The position numbers were made by a program, and so were the translations under genes. From Steroidobacter sp. (GTDB taxonomy: Bacteria; Pseudomonadota; Gammaproteobacteria; Steroidobacterales; Steroidobacteraceae), in contig JAICPY010000012.1 in assembly GCA_025929585.1 (NCBI GenBank), positions 1 to 63,389 of the forward strand: DNA of 63,389 nt, read 5' to 3'. Below, piece by piece: positions 53,211 through 63,389 of the stretch; position 1 is the stretch's first letter, and the number at the start of each line of letters is the position of its first letter. The notes beneath the pieces were generated by a model. The model was not told the DNA's origin. It searched no databases and saw nothing but the letters and a program-made list of their open reading frames with translations.

Positions 53211-53542
53211 TCGATACCTCGATCGCGCGCTTGTTGTTCAACCCGTATCTGAAGCGCCTCGATGCCAGCTTCGATCCGGCTCAATGTATCCGGATCGTCA
53301 TTACCAGCCGCCGCGATTTGTTCGATCTGCGCCGCGCTCTCGCTAAGGTTATCAAAGCCGAACATCGCGCCGCTTCCATGTATTTTATGCGCCAAACGCT
53401 CCAGCTGCTTCAGGGAGTCCGGAGCACCCGAGCGCGCATTTTGCAGGCACGCTCGCAACTGCGCCAACTCCCCAAGTGTGCGCTTCAGATATCGCGTGCC
53501 GATGTCGGCGATCTGTTGCTGCAGTTTTTCGTCTTCATGCAT
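53207..53542 (-). CDS. Hpt-domain phosphotransfer protein
   Basis: 111 residues forming a four-helix Hpt bundle. The phospho-accepting His is in the signature AHKIHGSGAMFGFDNLSESA near residue 53. A single-domain Hpt passes phosphate between response regulators. Candidate partners in the window are the REC protein at 54295, the REC-GAF kinase at 58415 and CheB. AAAAGGA lies well placed before the ATG. It follows lptE by 110 bp and overlaps the zincin-like gene. Confidence 0.92.
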   Translation of the reverse strand: MHEDEKLQQQIADIGTRYLKRTLGELAQLRACLQNARSGAPDSLKQLERLAHKIHGSGAMFGFDNLSESAAQIEQIAAAGNDDPDTLSRIEAGIEALQIRVEQQARDRGIE

Positions 53543-53652
53543 CGTTCAGTCCTTTTCAATGACGAGCATAGGTTCGCGAGTTGCATCGAATCGAAAGTCT
53601 TGTATTCGCGACCGCGATGCCCAGCGCACGATCGTCAATCCGATACGCGGCG

Positions 53653-54135
53653 CTATAGCGCGCTCAGCCGGCGCACGACGAGACCAGCCAAATCGCGCGC
53701 CAGCGCTTCGCGCAACACCGCTTGTTCCTTTTGCTTGGCCAGCACGGCGGTTGCATCGTAGCTGTATTCTCGCGTGAGCTCGATTCGATGCGGTTCGATC
53801 ACTTGTTCGGTTTGATTGGAGACGGAATACTCGACCCGATAGAACACTTCGTACTCTTCCGGCGTATTTCTTGCCGAAACCACGAGCACGCGCTGGCCGC
53901 TCTGATCTTCTCGGATGCGCACGATCGCGGTCGCATCTTCAGGCTTCTCGACGAGGCGGGCACCCGAGGCACGCAGCCGCTCGCGCAACGCACGGTGAAA
54001 GTCGGAATATCGATCCTCCGTGTCGATATAGGTCACAGCAGCTGCTTCCGACAGACGGGAAGTTCCTTGAAGGTGCCAACCACACGAGCTGACACTGATA
54101 GCTGTCATCGAAAATGCGAGAACGCGCAACCACAT
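53653..54135 (-). CDS. lptE: LPS-assembly lipoprotein LptE
   Basis: Outer-membrane lipoprotein that plugs the LptD barrel and helps insert lipopolysaccharide. The 160-residue product has a lipoprotein signal ending in the lipobox VSSC (about residues 15-18), then the family GWHLQGTSRLSEAAA, IRIREDQ-like strands (here VRIREDQSGQRVLVV) and the C-terminal amphipathic helix KEQAVLREALARDLAGLVVRRL. In most relatives it lies between leuS and holA; here a response regulator separates it from leuS, and holA is 25 kb away. Confidence 0.93.
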   Translation of the reverse strand: MWLRVLAFSMTAISVSSCGWHLQGTSRLSEAAAVTYIDTEDRYSDFHRALRERLRASGARLVEKPEDATAIVRIREDQSGQRVLVVSARNTPEEYEVFYRVEYSVSNQTEQVIEPHRIELTREYSYDATAVLAKQKEQAVLREALARDLAGLVVRRLSAL

Positions 54136-54294
54136 ACTGAGGAACGATCCTTGGGCAGGGACGAGGCGTCAGTGTAACGCGGCGGCGCCGGCTTGAGGCA
54201 CGCGGCGTGCGGCATGCGGAAAAGCGGCGGCCGCGTTCTCTGACGGTCAACGGACAACACCCTCAGCATAGCGTGGTCGCACGTCTACACCTCC

Positions 54295-55341
54295 CTACAC
54301 GGCCTTCACGTTCCTCGTCTGCAGCGGACATTCGCTCGCGACGGCGTAGCCGTGACGACATGGGATCGCGACATGTCCTGCGACGCTTTGCTTGACGGTA
54401 GTGAGCTGCTCCAGGCCGACTCGGCCGTTGCACGCGCGACAATGTTCTGCGACATCGAGAAGGACTGAGGTTTCGACACTGGGTCCGCCAGGGCCATTAC
54501 GCTCGAGCGCGCCAAGACCGAAGCTGAAGCTGAGCGCGAGAGGCTGCGATTGCGTGTATCGAGTCAGAGCCGACAGAAGCCGCTCCTTGATCGCAGGACC
54601 GTCCGCGACTCCAGCCTCAGGAAGCACGACCGCGAACGTCACCTCACCGTCCGGGCTCAAGCGGCCGACCCAATCCACGTGCGCGCGAACCACTCCCGAA
54701 AGCGTTTGGGCGATATCGCGCTGAATGTTCCCATCCAGTGCGACACCATCGGTTGAGCGAGCACCCACGGTAATAACCGTGAGCTGCCGACCATAACGCT
54801 GCGCTCTGCAGATTTCAGTATGTAACCGGCCACGCAACTCCCTGGCGGTGAAAACGCCGGAGACAGCATCGATGGTCACCGAATCCTCGAGCGCCTCGCG
54901 CGCTTCTTTCAACGAACGACGCAAAGCCAAGGTATTGAACGCTGCATTGATTCTGGCGACGAGCTCGGCATCCGGAACCTTCTTGGTCAGATAGTCGTCG
55001 ACTCCCGAGGCATAGCCGCGCTCATAGTCGATGCTGGCTCCGCGCATCGTGAGCATGATGATGTAAGTATCCTGCTCGCCGCGCGCTCGCAGTTGCTCGC
55101 TGAACTCGATGCCATCGAGCACGGGCATTTGCCAATCCGTGATCACGAGTGGGTACCAGCGACTTTGCAGGATGGACAGCGCTTCCTCTCCGTTCTTGGC
55201 TTGCTGCACCTCGAACCCCGCGGATGCGAGCCGATCCGCCATGAGCTCGAGCTCCAACTCATCATCATCGACGAGCAAGATACGCAACGGCAGCGCACGC
55301 GTGAGCACCGACATCCGAGTCGCTATCGCATCCGCCTTCAT
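54295..55341 (-). CDS. Response regulator with degenerate GGDEF output domain
   Basis: 348 residues from the ATG at 55341 with AAAGG upstream; the frame is open to 55401. N-terminal REC domain (about 19-140) has the acidic pocket DDDE, phospho-Asp69 in VITDWQMPVLDG and Lys in YLTKKVPD. After a helix comes a diguanylate-cyclase fold (about 160-330, DAVSGVFTARELRGRLHTEICRA and FSFGLGAL), but the GGDEF signature is SPDGE. It therefore should not make cyclic-di-GMP, and may bind it or signal otherwise. Inserted between leuS and lptE, next to an Hpt gene. Confidence 0.88.
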   Translation of the reverse strand: MKADAIATRMSVLTRALPLRILLVDDDELELELMADRLASAGFEVQQAKNGEEALSILQSRWYPLVITDWQMPVLDGIEFSEQLRARGEQDTYIIMLTMRGASIDYERGYASGVDDYLTKKVPDAELVARINAAFNTLALRRSLKEAREALEDSVTIDAVSGVFTARELRGRLHTEICRAQRYGRQLTVITVGARSTDGVALDGNIQRDIAQTLSGVVRAHVDWVGRLSPDGEVTFAVVLPEAGVADGPAIKERLLSALTRYTQSQPLALSFSFGLGALERNGPGGPSVETSVLLDVAEHCRACNGRVGLEQLTTVKQSVAGHVAIPCRHGYAVASECPLQTRNVKAV

Positions 55342-55477
55342 CCAGCCTTTCTCCCCTACAGATCGGTAGTAGTAATGCGCCCGCAGTGTGCATCCCTGCA
55401 CACCGCACGAGTATCAGCCACCTCAGCGCGGGGGGATGAGGGAAAACCCTAAGCGTGCGCGGAACGCCGCGTATATG

Positions 55478-55582
55478 AGTCCGCAGTCTGTAGTCCGGGG
55501 TCCGTAGTCAGAAAAAGGGCTAAAGCCCGCTGCCGCTTCGGCCGCTCTGGCCTGCGGACTAGGGGCTGCGGACTACGGACTC
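55478..55582. repeat. Intergenic hairpin element, GTCCGCAGTC family
   Basis: Left arm AGTCCGCAGTCTGTAGTCC (55478-55496), right arm GGGGCTGCGGACTACGGACT (55562-55581). Core TAGTCAGAAAAAGG on the left and CGCTCTGGCCTGCGG on the right. It ends six bases from the leuS stop. Confidence 0.9.
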
Positions 55583-55587
55583 CTCCG

Positions 55588-58269
<2,682 letters not shown>

Positions 58270-58298
58270 TCAAGGGGGAGTCCACGGGGGCGGAATTG

Positions 58299-58455
58299 GA
58301 GTCCGCAGACTGCAGTCCACAGTCCGTGGCCGGATGGCTTGCAGACATGAAGGCAGATCAAGGAGAACCTAGCCAAGCTGCTCCGGGGACAGCCGCTGGT
58401 CGCCGCGTCAGCTTCTATTCTGGCTGCGGACCACGGACTGCGGACTGCGGACTTG
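58299..58455. repeat. Intergenic hairpin element, GTCCGCAGTC family, overlapping a coding end
   Basis: Left arm GAGTCCGCAGACTGCAGTCC (58299-58318) plus ACAGTCCGTGGCCGGA. Right arm TTCTGGCTGCGGACCACGG (58428-58446) plus ACTGCGGACTGCGGAC. The loop is about 95 bp. The kinase stop (58415) lies in this element, so about 12 C-terminal residues of that protein come from the right arm. Confidence 0.92.
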
Positions 58456-60160
58456 CCAGCAACCCGGCCAGCGTAAACCTAAACACCGCCCCTTCTCCCA
58501 GCGTCGACTCCGCCCACACTTTGCCTCCATGTCGTTCGATGATCCGGCTGACGGTCGCAAGGCCAATCCCGGTGCCTTCGAATTCGTCCTGGCGGTGGAG
58601 GCGTTGGAAGAGCCCGAACAATTTCGATGCGTAGCGCATGTCGAAGCCTACACCGTTGTCACGCAACACTATGTGAGGCGAGGGATCGGTCTCGTAGCCG
58701 ATTTCGATGACGGCCTGGGCCTTCGAACGAGAGTACTTGATGGCATTGTCGATTAGATTGATGAACGCCTGCAGCATGAGCTCGGCATCGCAGGTAACGT
58801 TCGGCAACGAACCGATCTTCCATTCGATCTGACGCCCCTCGATCTGCGCCGCCAGAATATCGAGGGCCTTTCTGACGACGTCATTCAACGCGACGGGCGT
58901 CTGCTTCATGTCTGCGTGACGTACGCGAGACAGCGCGAGCAGCCCGTCGATCAGCGCGCTCATATGTCCTGCGCCGCGTCGAATCTGCTCGAGCTGCACG
59001 ATGGCCGGACGCTGAAGCTTGCCCATCTGTCCCGAGGCAAGCATCTGCACCTGCGCATCGATCAGTCGAAGCGGCGCGCGAAGGTCGTGCGCGACCGAAT
59101 AGGAAAAGGCTTCCAGCTCGCGATTTGCACGCTCGAGCTCGGAGGTGCGTTGCTTCACCCGAGCCTCTAGCTCACGATTCAGCCGGCGCACTTCGTTTTC
59201 CATGTCGGTGCGTCGAGCGACTTGAGCTTCGAGCTCCCGCCGACGAATCGTATTCTCATATGCGATGGCCACCTGAGTCGCCAGCGCTCGCGCGATTCCC
59301 AAATCCTCTTCGGTGAACGCCGCAAGGCCGATGCGATTGACGACGCTCAGATATCCATAGGTGTGCGAGGCCGTCGCGATAGGCACACCGAGCATCGACA
59401 CGAAAGCGCCCGCTTCGGATGCCGAGGCGTGAGACGCGCCTTCGGATACCGACATGGGAAACATCGCGCTGCCGCCCTCCTCCACTACGGTGCGCAATTG
59501 ACGATACATTTGCGAGCACAGCAGCTCGTTCAACTCCCGTTCGCCCAAACCGCTCGCGATCGACAGCTCGCCCTTGTGTCCTTGCTGACTGACGTACACT
59601 TGCGCGCATTGCGCCAACAGGATTTCACGAGCCGAATGGCTCGCACAGGCTGCGATACCCGCCAAATCCTTCTTCTCGAATAGATGCCGGCTGAACGCGA
59701 CCATTGCGTTCAGACGTTCCTGCGCACCACGCAAACATTCCGCCGCTTCAGGGGAGATGGCATTGCGAGGCCGCCCCGGCAACGAAGTCACCTTCGATGC
59801 CAGTGCCGTCGCGACCACCTCACGAACGACCTCCATCTCGTAAGGCTTCGCGAGCGTGTTCAAGACACCCAACGATCGCGCCATCTCGCGCACTTCGCGC
59901 TCGTGATAAGAAGCGGAGCAGAAAATCACCGGCAAACGAGCCGTGCGCTGATCTTGTCGGACCTTACGCACCAACTCATAGCCGTCCATTCTGGGCATGA
60001 CGATGTCGGTGATGAGTAAATCGGGCGAGTGTCGACTTAGGATGTCGAACGCTTCGAGACCATCGGCCGCTTCCAGCACCTCGTAACCGCCCCCCAGCAG
60101 CAGTATCAAAAGCTCCCGAGCTTCGGGATCATCTTCTGCGACGAGGATTGTTCCTTGCAT
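58415..60160 (-). CDS. REC-GAF-histidine kinase
   Basis: 581 residues from the ATG at 60160, cytosolic. Order of domains: REC (1-125) with phospho-Asp52 in LLITDIVMPRMDG; GAF (about 165-320); coiled coil (about 325-365); kinase core with H-box SVAHDLRAPLR, N-box INLIDNAIKYS, G1 DNGVGFD and G2 GTGIGL. A REC ahead of the kinase suggests that it takes input from another system before signalling. Odd: the last residues (SPQSAVRGPQPE) are encoded by an intergenic hairpin element and do not belong to the kinase fold. It is followed by leuS. Confidence 0.92.
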   Translation of the reverse strand: MQGTILVAEDDPEARELLILLLGGGYEVLEAADGLEAFDILSRHSPDLLITDIVMPRMDGYELVRKVRQDQRTARLPVIFCSASYHEREVREMARSLGVLNTLAKPYEMEVVREVVATALASKVTSLPGRPRNAISPEAAECLRGAQERLNAMVAFSRHLFEKKDLAGIAACASHSAREILLAQCAQVYVSQQGHKGELSIASGLGERELNELLCSQMYRQLRTVVEEGGSAMFPMSVSEGASHASASEAGAFVSMLGVPIATASHTYGYLSVVNRIGLAAFTEEDLGIARALATQVAIAYENTIRRRELEAQVARRTDMENEVRRLNRELEARVKQRTSELERANRELEAFSYSVAHDLRAPLRLIDAQVQMLASGQMGKLQRPAIVQLEQIRRGAGHMSALIDGLLALSRVRHADMKQTPVALNDVVRKALDILAAQIEGRQIEWKIGSLPNVTCDAELMLQAFINLIDNAIKYSRSKAQAVIEIGYETDPSPHIVLRDNGVGFDMRYASKLFGLFQRLHRQDEFEGTGIGLATVSRIIERHGGKVWAESTLGEGAVFRFTLAGLLASPQSAVRGPQPE

Positions 60161-60300
60161 GCGGCCCTTCAAATTATTCGAAATGTACGAAGCCGCGAAC
60201 AGTGTCGAACCCCTTCCACGGTTGCAATCAGTACGTACCGGAATCTGCGAACGTTCCAAGTGAGAGTACTTGGAGAGAGATGGGGGAAAACCTTAAGAGG

Positions 60301-60476
60301 GAAGTCCGCAGTCCATAGTCCTCAGTCCGTGGGTCGGAAGTCTCAGCGCCATACACAGCGGAAGCGACCTGCACGGAAGAAATTGAACGAATTCGCCAAC
60401 GTCGGCGGAAGGGCGAGCTGAAGTTTGGTGCTCCCAGCTCGGGGTACGGACTGCGGACCACGGACTGTAGACTCCG
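60301..60476. repeat. Intergenic hairpin element, GTCCGCAGTC family
   Basis: Left arm GAAGTCCGCAGTCCATAGTC (60301-60320) plus CTCAGTCCGTGG. Right arm TACGGACTGCGGACCACGG (60445-60463) plus ACTGTAGACTCCG. The loop is about 110 bp with no recognisable gene. It ends about 14 bases from the HDOD stop. Confidence 0.85.
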
Positions 60477-60488
60477 TTTTTAACTCCT

Positions 60489-61388
60489 TCAGTCTCCCAA
60501 CGCCGTGCGCAACAGCGCGATCTCATCGGCGCAGTCCTTCAAGACGTGGACGCATTTTTCGTTGTCTAGGCCGAGACGCCAGAAAGCTTTGACGCCTTGC
60601 ATGTTGAGCTCGAGGTCGGTTTCATGGCCGACAAAACCCGACATCATCACGGCAACGGTCAGGATGTCAGTGACATCCGGGTGGCCGACCGTTCGGTCGA
60701 TGTTTTCATGCTCGCCGACGGCTTCGGCGATGTGTTCCGGAAAGCCCCAGTTATCGATGATTGCCTTGCCCACGTTCGCGTGCCAATCGCGCAGCACTTG
60801 CGCAAGGGCAGCCGGCTCTTTCAAGAAGGTGGCATGCTTGTTCGCGCGTGCCAGGATATAGATCTTACCCACGTTATGTAGAAGACCCGCGAGCATGGAC
60901 TCATCGACGTTGATTCCGCGCGTGCGGGAAGCCAATGCATGTGCCAAGGCGGCAACCATCGTTGCCTCGTGCCAAAGTTGCTCGAGCTCTTTCGCGATGT
61001 GCCGAAGCTCGGCAGCACGGCGCAGCTGCGCGATCGCAAAGGAGACCGCGGCGGTTCGCACATTATTATGACCGATCCGGTTCACGGCGCTTTTCAAGTC
61101 CGTGACCGTTCGTCCTCCACGATTCATCGCCGCGCTATTTGCCAGCGTGAACACTCGAGCGGCAAGCCCGGCATCCGAGCTCACTACGCGTGCGATTTGA
61201 TCGTTGGACACGTCCTCGTCCGCGAGCACCTTGCGCACGCGCACTGCGACGTCAGGGAACGAAGGCAGTTCGACTCGGCCCTTCGAGACTTCCTGCGCCA
61301 GCTCGGCTACGAACGTGAAGGCGACAGAACCACCCGACGGCACCGTGGTGTCTTCAGTCATTTTGGTGGCGGAATTCTGTATGGTCAT
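60489..61388 (-). CDS. HDOD-domain signalling protein
   Basis: 299 residues. A HDOD domain (about 36-240) opens with VELPSFPDVAVRVRKVLADED and contains DAGLAARVFTLANSAAMNR and SAVNRIGHNNVRTAAVSFA. HDOD lacks the HD phosphodiesterase residues and acts as a signalling or scaffold domain. The HD remnant is seen in MLAGLLHNVGKIYIL. Relatives are linked to chemotaxis and cyclic-di-GMP circuits. It lies downstream of cheB on the same strand after a hairpin element. Confidence 0.92.
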   Translation of the reverse strand: MTIQNSATKMTEDTTVPSGGSVAFTFVAELAQEVSKGRVELPSFPDVAVRVRKVLADEDVSNDQIARVVSSDAGLAARVFTLANSAAMNRGGRTVTDLKSAVNRIGHNNVRTAAVSFAIAQLRRAAELRHIAKELEQLWHEATMVAALAHALASRTRGINVDESMLAGLLHNVGKIYILARANKHATFLKEPAALAQVLRDWHANVGKAIIDNWGFPEHIAEAVGEHENIDRTVGHPDVTDILTVAVMMSGFVGHETDLELNMQGVKAFWRLGLDNEKCVHVLKDCADEIALLRTALGD

Positions 61389-61430
61389 AGTCGGCGTATC
61401 GGCGGATTGAACAAAGCCTAAAGCGGGCAG

Positions 61431-61498
61431 AAGGTCCGCGGTCCGCAGTCCACGGCCAGAATAAGACGGACGTCTCTTTTCTGGCGGACCCGCGCCGT
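61431..61498. repeat. Intergenic hairpin element, GTCCGCGGTCC family (short)
   Basis: Left arm AAGGTCCGCGGTCCGCAGTC (61431-61450) plus CACGGCCAGAATAAG. Right arm starts TCTTTTCTGGCGGACCCGC (61475-61493). The cores are GGCCAGAA and TTTCTGGC. The right arm is truncated, so only about 20 bp can pair. Confidence 0.75.
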
Positions 61499-61576
61499 AG
61501 AGCTAGCGTGACGTTACGCTCTCTTTCCCTCACTCTCCACGTCACATTTATCAATTGTGAGCTGTCTTTAGCGGAT

Positions 61577-62680
61577 TCATCCATTCGCTGCCTTGCCGTT
61601 TGAGTTTTCCGCTGACCGCTGCAGCAGTTCTTCAGGCACCCGATGCAACGGGAGCACTTGGTGGGCGGCGCCAAGACGAACCGCGGTGCCCGGCATGCCC
61701 CAAACGACGCTGCTCGCCTCATCTTGAGCGATCGTGTGTGCGCCGGATTCGGCCATCTCTTTCAGACCACGCGCACCGTCATCGCCCATGCCGGTCAGGA
61801 TCACACCGGTTGCGTTCGGGCCGACGTTCTGAGCGACCGAACGAAACATCACATCGACACTGGGACGATGACGATTCACATGCGGTCCATCGTTCAATCG
61901 GCAGCGATAGCGGGCACCGTCGCGCTCGATCAATAAATGCCTGTCACCCGGTGCGATGTAGACGTGTCCCGGTAAGATGTATTGGCCGTCCATCGCTTCG
62001 CAGACTGCCATCGCCGAGGATTGATTCATTCGGTCCGCAAACGGTTTGCTGAAAGCCGCGGGAATATGTTGCGAGATGACGATCGCGGGCGCATCGGCAG
62101 GTAGCGCCGCCAAGACCTCGCGAATTGCCTCCGTGCCGCCGGTCGAAGCCCCGATTGCGATGATCCGATCGGTCGTACGCAACACTCGTCCACCCACACC
62201 AGCCGGCAGCACCGCATCGGCCGTGCGGCGCGGATCGACCTGCAAGGAGAGGGGTCGCGGTGCACCGGCACGCGGGTTGATTCGAGCAGTCGCCGCAACC
62301 TTTACTTTCGCGATCAATTCATCCGCGTAGTCCACCAAGCTCCCGGCAACGTCGACTCTCGGCTTTGCTACGAAATCGACCGCTCCTAGCTCGAGCGCTC
62401 GCAACGTCACGTCCGCTCCGCGCTGAGTCAGCGATGAAACCATCACGACCGGCATCGGCCGCAAGCGCATCAAGTTCTCGAGAAATGTGATGCCATCCAT
62501 ACGTGGCATTTCGACATCCAGAGTGATCACATCCGGATTGAGCTGCTTGATCTTCTCTCTAGCCGCATACGGATCCGCCGCGGCACCCACGACCTGAATC
62601 TCCCGATCTCGCCCGAGCATCTCACCCAAGAGCTTACGCACCAATGCGGAATCATCGACGATGAGGACTTTGATGGGCAT
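61577..62680 (-). CDS. cheB: Chemotaxis methylesterase/glutamine deamidase CheB
   Basis: Removes methyl groups from chemoreceptors when phosphorylated. REC domain with phospho-Asp55 in [12 protein letters not shown], then the methylesterase domain with catalytic Ser179 ([10 protein letters not shown]), His205 (SQHIPAAFS) and Asp301 ([10 protein letters not shown]). The 26- and 96-residue spacings match E. coli CheB. 367 residues. It follows cheD, as in many chemotaxis operons; the rest of the operon lies past the right edge. Confidence 0.97.
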   Translation of the reverse strand: MPIKVLIVDDSALVRKLLGEMLGRDREIQVVGAAADPYAAREKIKQLNPDVITLDVEMPRMDGITFLENLMRLRPMPVVMVSSLTQRGADVTLRALELGAVDFVAKPRVDVAGSLVDYADELIAKVKVAATARINPRAGAPRPLSLQVDPRRTADAVLPAGVGGRVLRTTDRIIAIGASTGGTEAIREVLAALPADAPAIVISQHIPAAFSKPFADRMNQSSAMAVCEAMDGQYILPGHVYIAPGDRHLLIERDGARYRCRLNDGPHVNRHRPSVDVMFRSVAQNVGPNATGVILTGMGDDGARGLKEMAESGAHTIAQDEASSVVWGMPGTAVRLGAAHQVLPLHRVPEELLQRSAENSNGKAANG

Positions 62681-62694
62681 GGCTCTAAATCCTG

Positions 62695-62849
62695 GACGTG
62701 ACGGGTGACGAGTGACGGGTGACGGGCAAGAACGTCAGCGCGATCGCCTCCATTGCTGCGAGGAATCGATGGAACATTTCGAGTGCATTTAGCTGTCGCA
62801 TAACTACTTCATTTCTTGCTCGTCACCCGTCACTCGTCACTTCGTCACT
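62695..62849. repeat. Intergenic hairpin element, GTGACGG family
   Basis: Left arm GACGTGACGGGTGACGAGTG (62695-62714) plus ACGGGTGACGGG. Right arm CTCGTCACCCGTCACTCGTC (62819-62838) plus ACTTCGTCAC. Core GGGCAAGAA on the left and TTTCTTGCTC on the right. The loop is about 90 bp. The right arm ends at the cheD stop (TAA, then AAGTGACG on the minus strand). Confidence 0.9.
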
Positions 62850-63389
62850 TAGAAAAGATCGATCTCCCCCGCCACCGGGGTCTTCTCGATACGTTTGAGG
62901 AATTGCTGTTCTTGCGTGACGATGTCGGCGCGAGCGGTCAGGTTTCTGACTCGCACACGGCCGGTCATCGGAAAATATTGAACGTGGCGCGGATAGTCGC
63001 AGCCGACATCTTCGGACGTGACGCGCAGGCCTTCTTGCTTCAGGTAGTCGCGTACGAAGATGACGTTGTGGCTGCCGATGTCCGATAAGCTCGAAAGCAC
63101 GCGGCCGCCGCCGAAGATCTTCACTTCGAGCTCGCCGCGCGTACCGCCGGCTTTCAAGATTCGATTGATGAGCGTTTCCATAGAGGCGCTGCCGTAACGG
63201 TTGGCACGCCCGGCCAGGCTTTCCCACGTGTCGCCGCCCTGTCCGCTCGGACGAGGAAGCATGAAATGATTCATCCCGCCGATGCGTAGCCGCGGATTTC
63301 TAATGCATGCCGAAACGCACGAACCCAAGATCGTATCGAGCACTTCTTCTTCACAGGTGACGTAGTAGTCCCCAGGCAGCAATTTCGCC
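62849..63389 (-). CDS. cheD: Chemoreceptor glutamine deamidase CheD (5' end outside window)
   Basis: Deamidates receptor glutamines and, in some bacteria, stimulates CheC-type phosphatases. The frame is open to the right edge, reading AKLLPGDYYVTCEEEVLDTILGS; the conserved Lys-Leu-x-Pro-Gly-(Asp/Glu)-Tyr-Tyr start region shows that only the first about 15 codons are missing. Catalytic Cys is in ILGSCVSACI and His in GGMNHFMLPR, both typical of CheD. The end falls just before a GTGACG element. Partial gene, truncated by the window edge. Confidence 0.95.
   Translation of the reverse strand, partial: AKLLPGDYYVTCEEEVLDTILGSCVSACIRNPRLRIGGMNHFMLPRPSGQGGDTWESLAGRANRYGSASMETLINRILKAGGTRGELEVKIFGGGRVLSSLSDIGSHNVIFVRDYLKQEGLRVTSEDVGCDYPRHVQYFPMTGRVRVRNLTARADIVTQEQQFLKRIEKTPVAGEIDLF

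Noticed and set aside
28321-53652. Calling the 25-kb block a mobile genomic island
   Set aside because: No integrase, attachment repeat, tRNA edge or transposase is visible, and base use looks like the flanks. Only the broken gene cluster supports insertion.
54180-54258. A full hairpin element between the response regulator and lptE
   Set aside because: GC-rich GCGGCGTGCGGC words and a GACGGTCAACGGACAAC piece are present, but no clear inverted arms could be paired.

Overview
The window reads as one chromosomal segment of a free-living, GC-rich gammaproteobacterium. Evidence for this is coq7, the maf-rng-yhdP-nitrilase-tldD gene order, rplM-rpsI, purE-purK, holA-nadD-rsfS-rlmH, lptE, djlA, darP and an E. 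coli-type CRP. A UrcA protein, two DUF885 peptidase-like proteins, a His-rich TonB receptor and a GH3-PA14 glycosidase point towards the Nevskiales/Steroidobacterales/Xanthomonadales side of the class. That placement is inference. No phage, integrase, insertion sequence or CRISPR array is visible.

Layout. Positions 1-13 kb hold housekeeping genes: tRNA-Gln, rpsI, rplM, coq7, crp, rpe, djlA, purC, a membrane histidine kinase, a cytosolic BtuF-like protein, a YihY membrane protein, pmbA (tldE), darP, purE and purK. Next come a 460-bp spacer and an unusual ExeA-type ATPase fused to an FHA domain. Positions 14.6-23.5 kb are the minus-strand maf-rng-yhdP-nitrilase-tldD operon plus a small membrane protein. 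Positions 23.7-25.3 kb hold a small unrecognised protein divergent from a Ser/Thr protein kinase. Positions 25.4-28.3 kb are holA-nadD-rsfS-rlmH.

The usual upstream partners of holA, namely lptE and leuS, lie 25 kb away at 53.7-58.2 kb. Between them is an accessory block: DUF2946 protein plus TonB receptor, LysR plus MATE, serine hydrolase, Gfo/Idh oxidoreductase, flavodoxin-like protein, GH3-PA14, secreted aldo-keto reductase, retropepsin-like protease, UrcA, GST, POT transporter, two DUF885 proteins, cupin, thioredoxin-like protein and prolyl iminopeptidase. From 52.7 kb to the right edge, the minus strand mixes signalling genes (zincin-like protein, Hpt, response regulator with degenerate GGDEF, REC-GAF-histidine kinase, HDOD, CheB, CheD) with lptE and leuS.

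The most striking feature lies between the genes. About 20 spacers hold a long imperfect palindrome, and several more hold half of one. Each arm is a tandem run of a short word, and the word differs by family: GTTGACG, GTCCGCAGTC, GTGACGA, GCGGATAGGGAT, CGCAAAG and others. At the inner edge of the arms, several families share a core close to GGCCAGA on one side and TTCTGGCC on the other. Most elements begin at, or within a few bases of, a stop codon, and some contain the stop codon, so their repeat encodes the C-terminus of the protein. I do not recognise this as a named repeat class. It is the best candidate here for an undescribed system.
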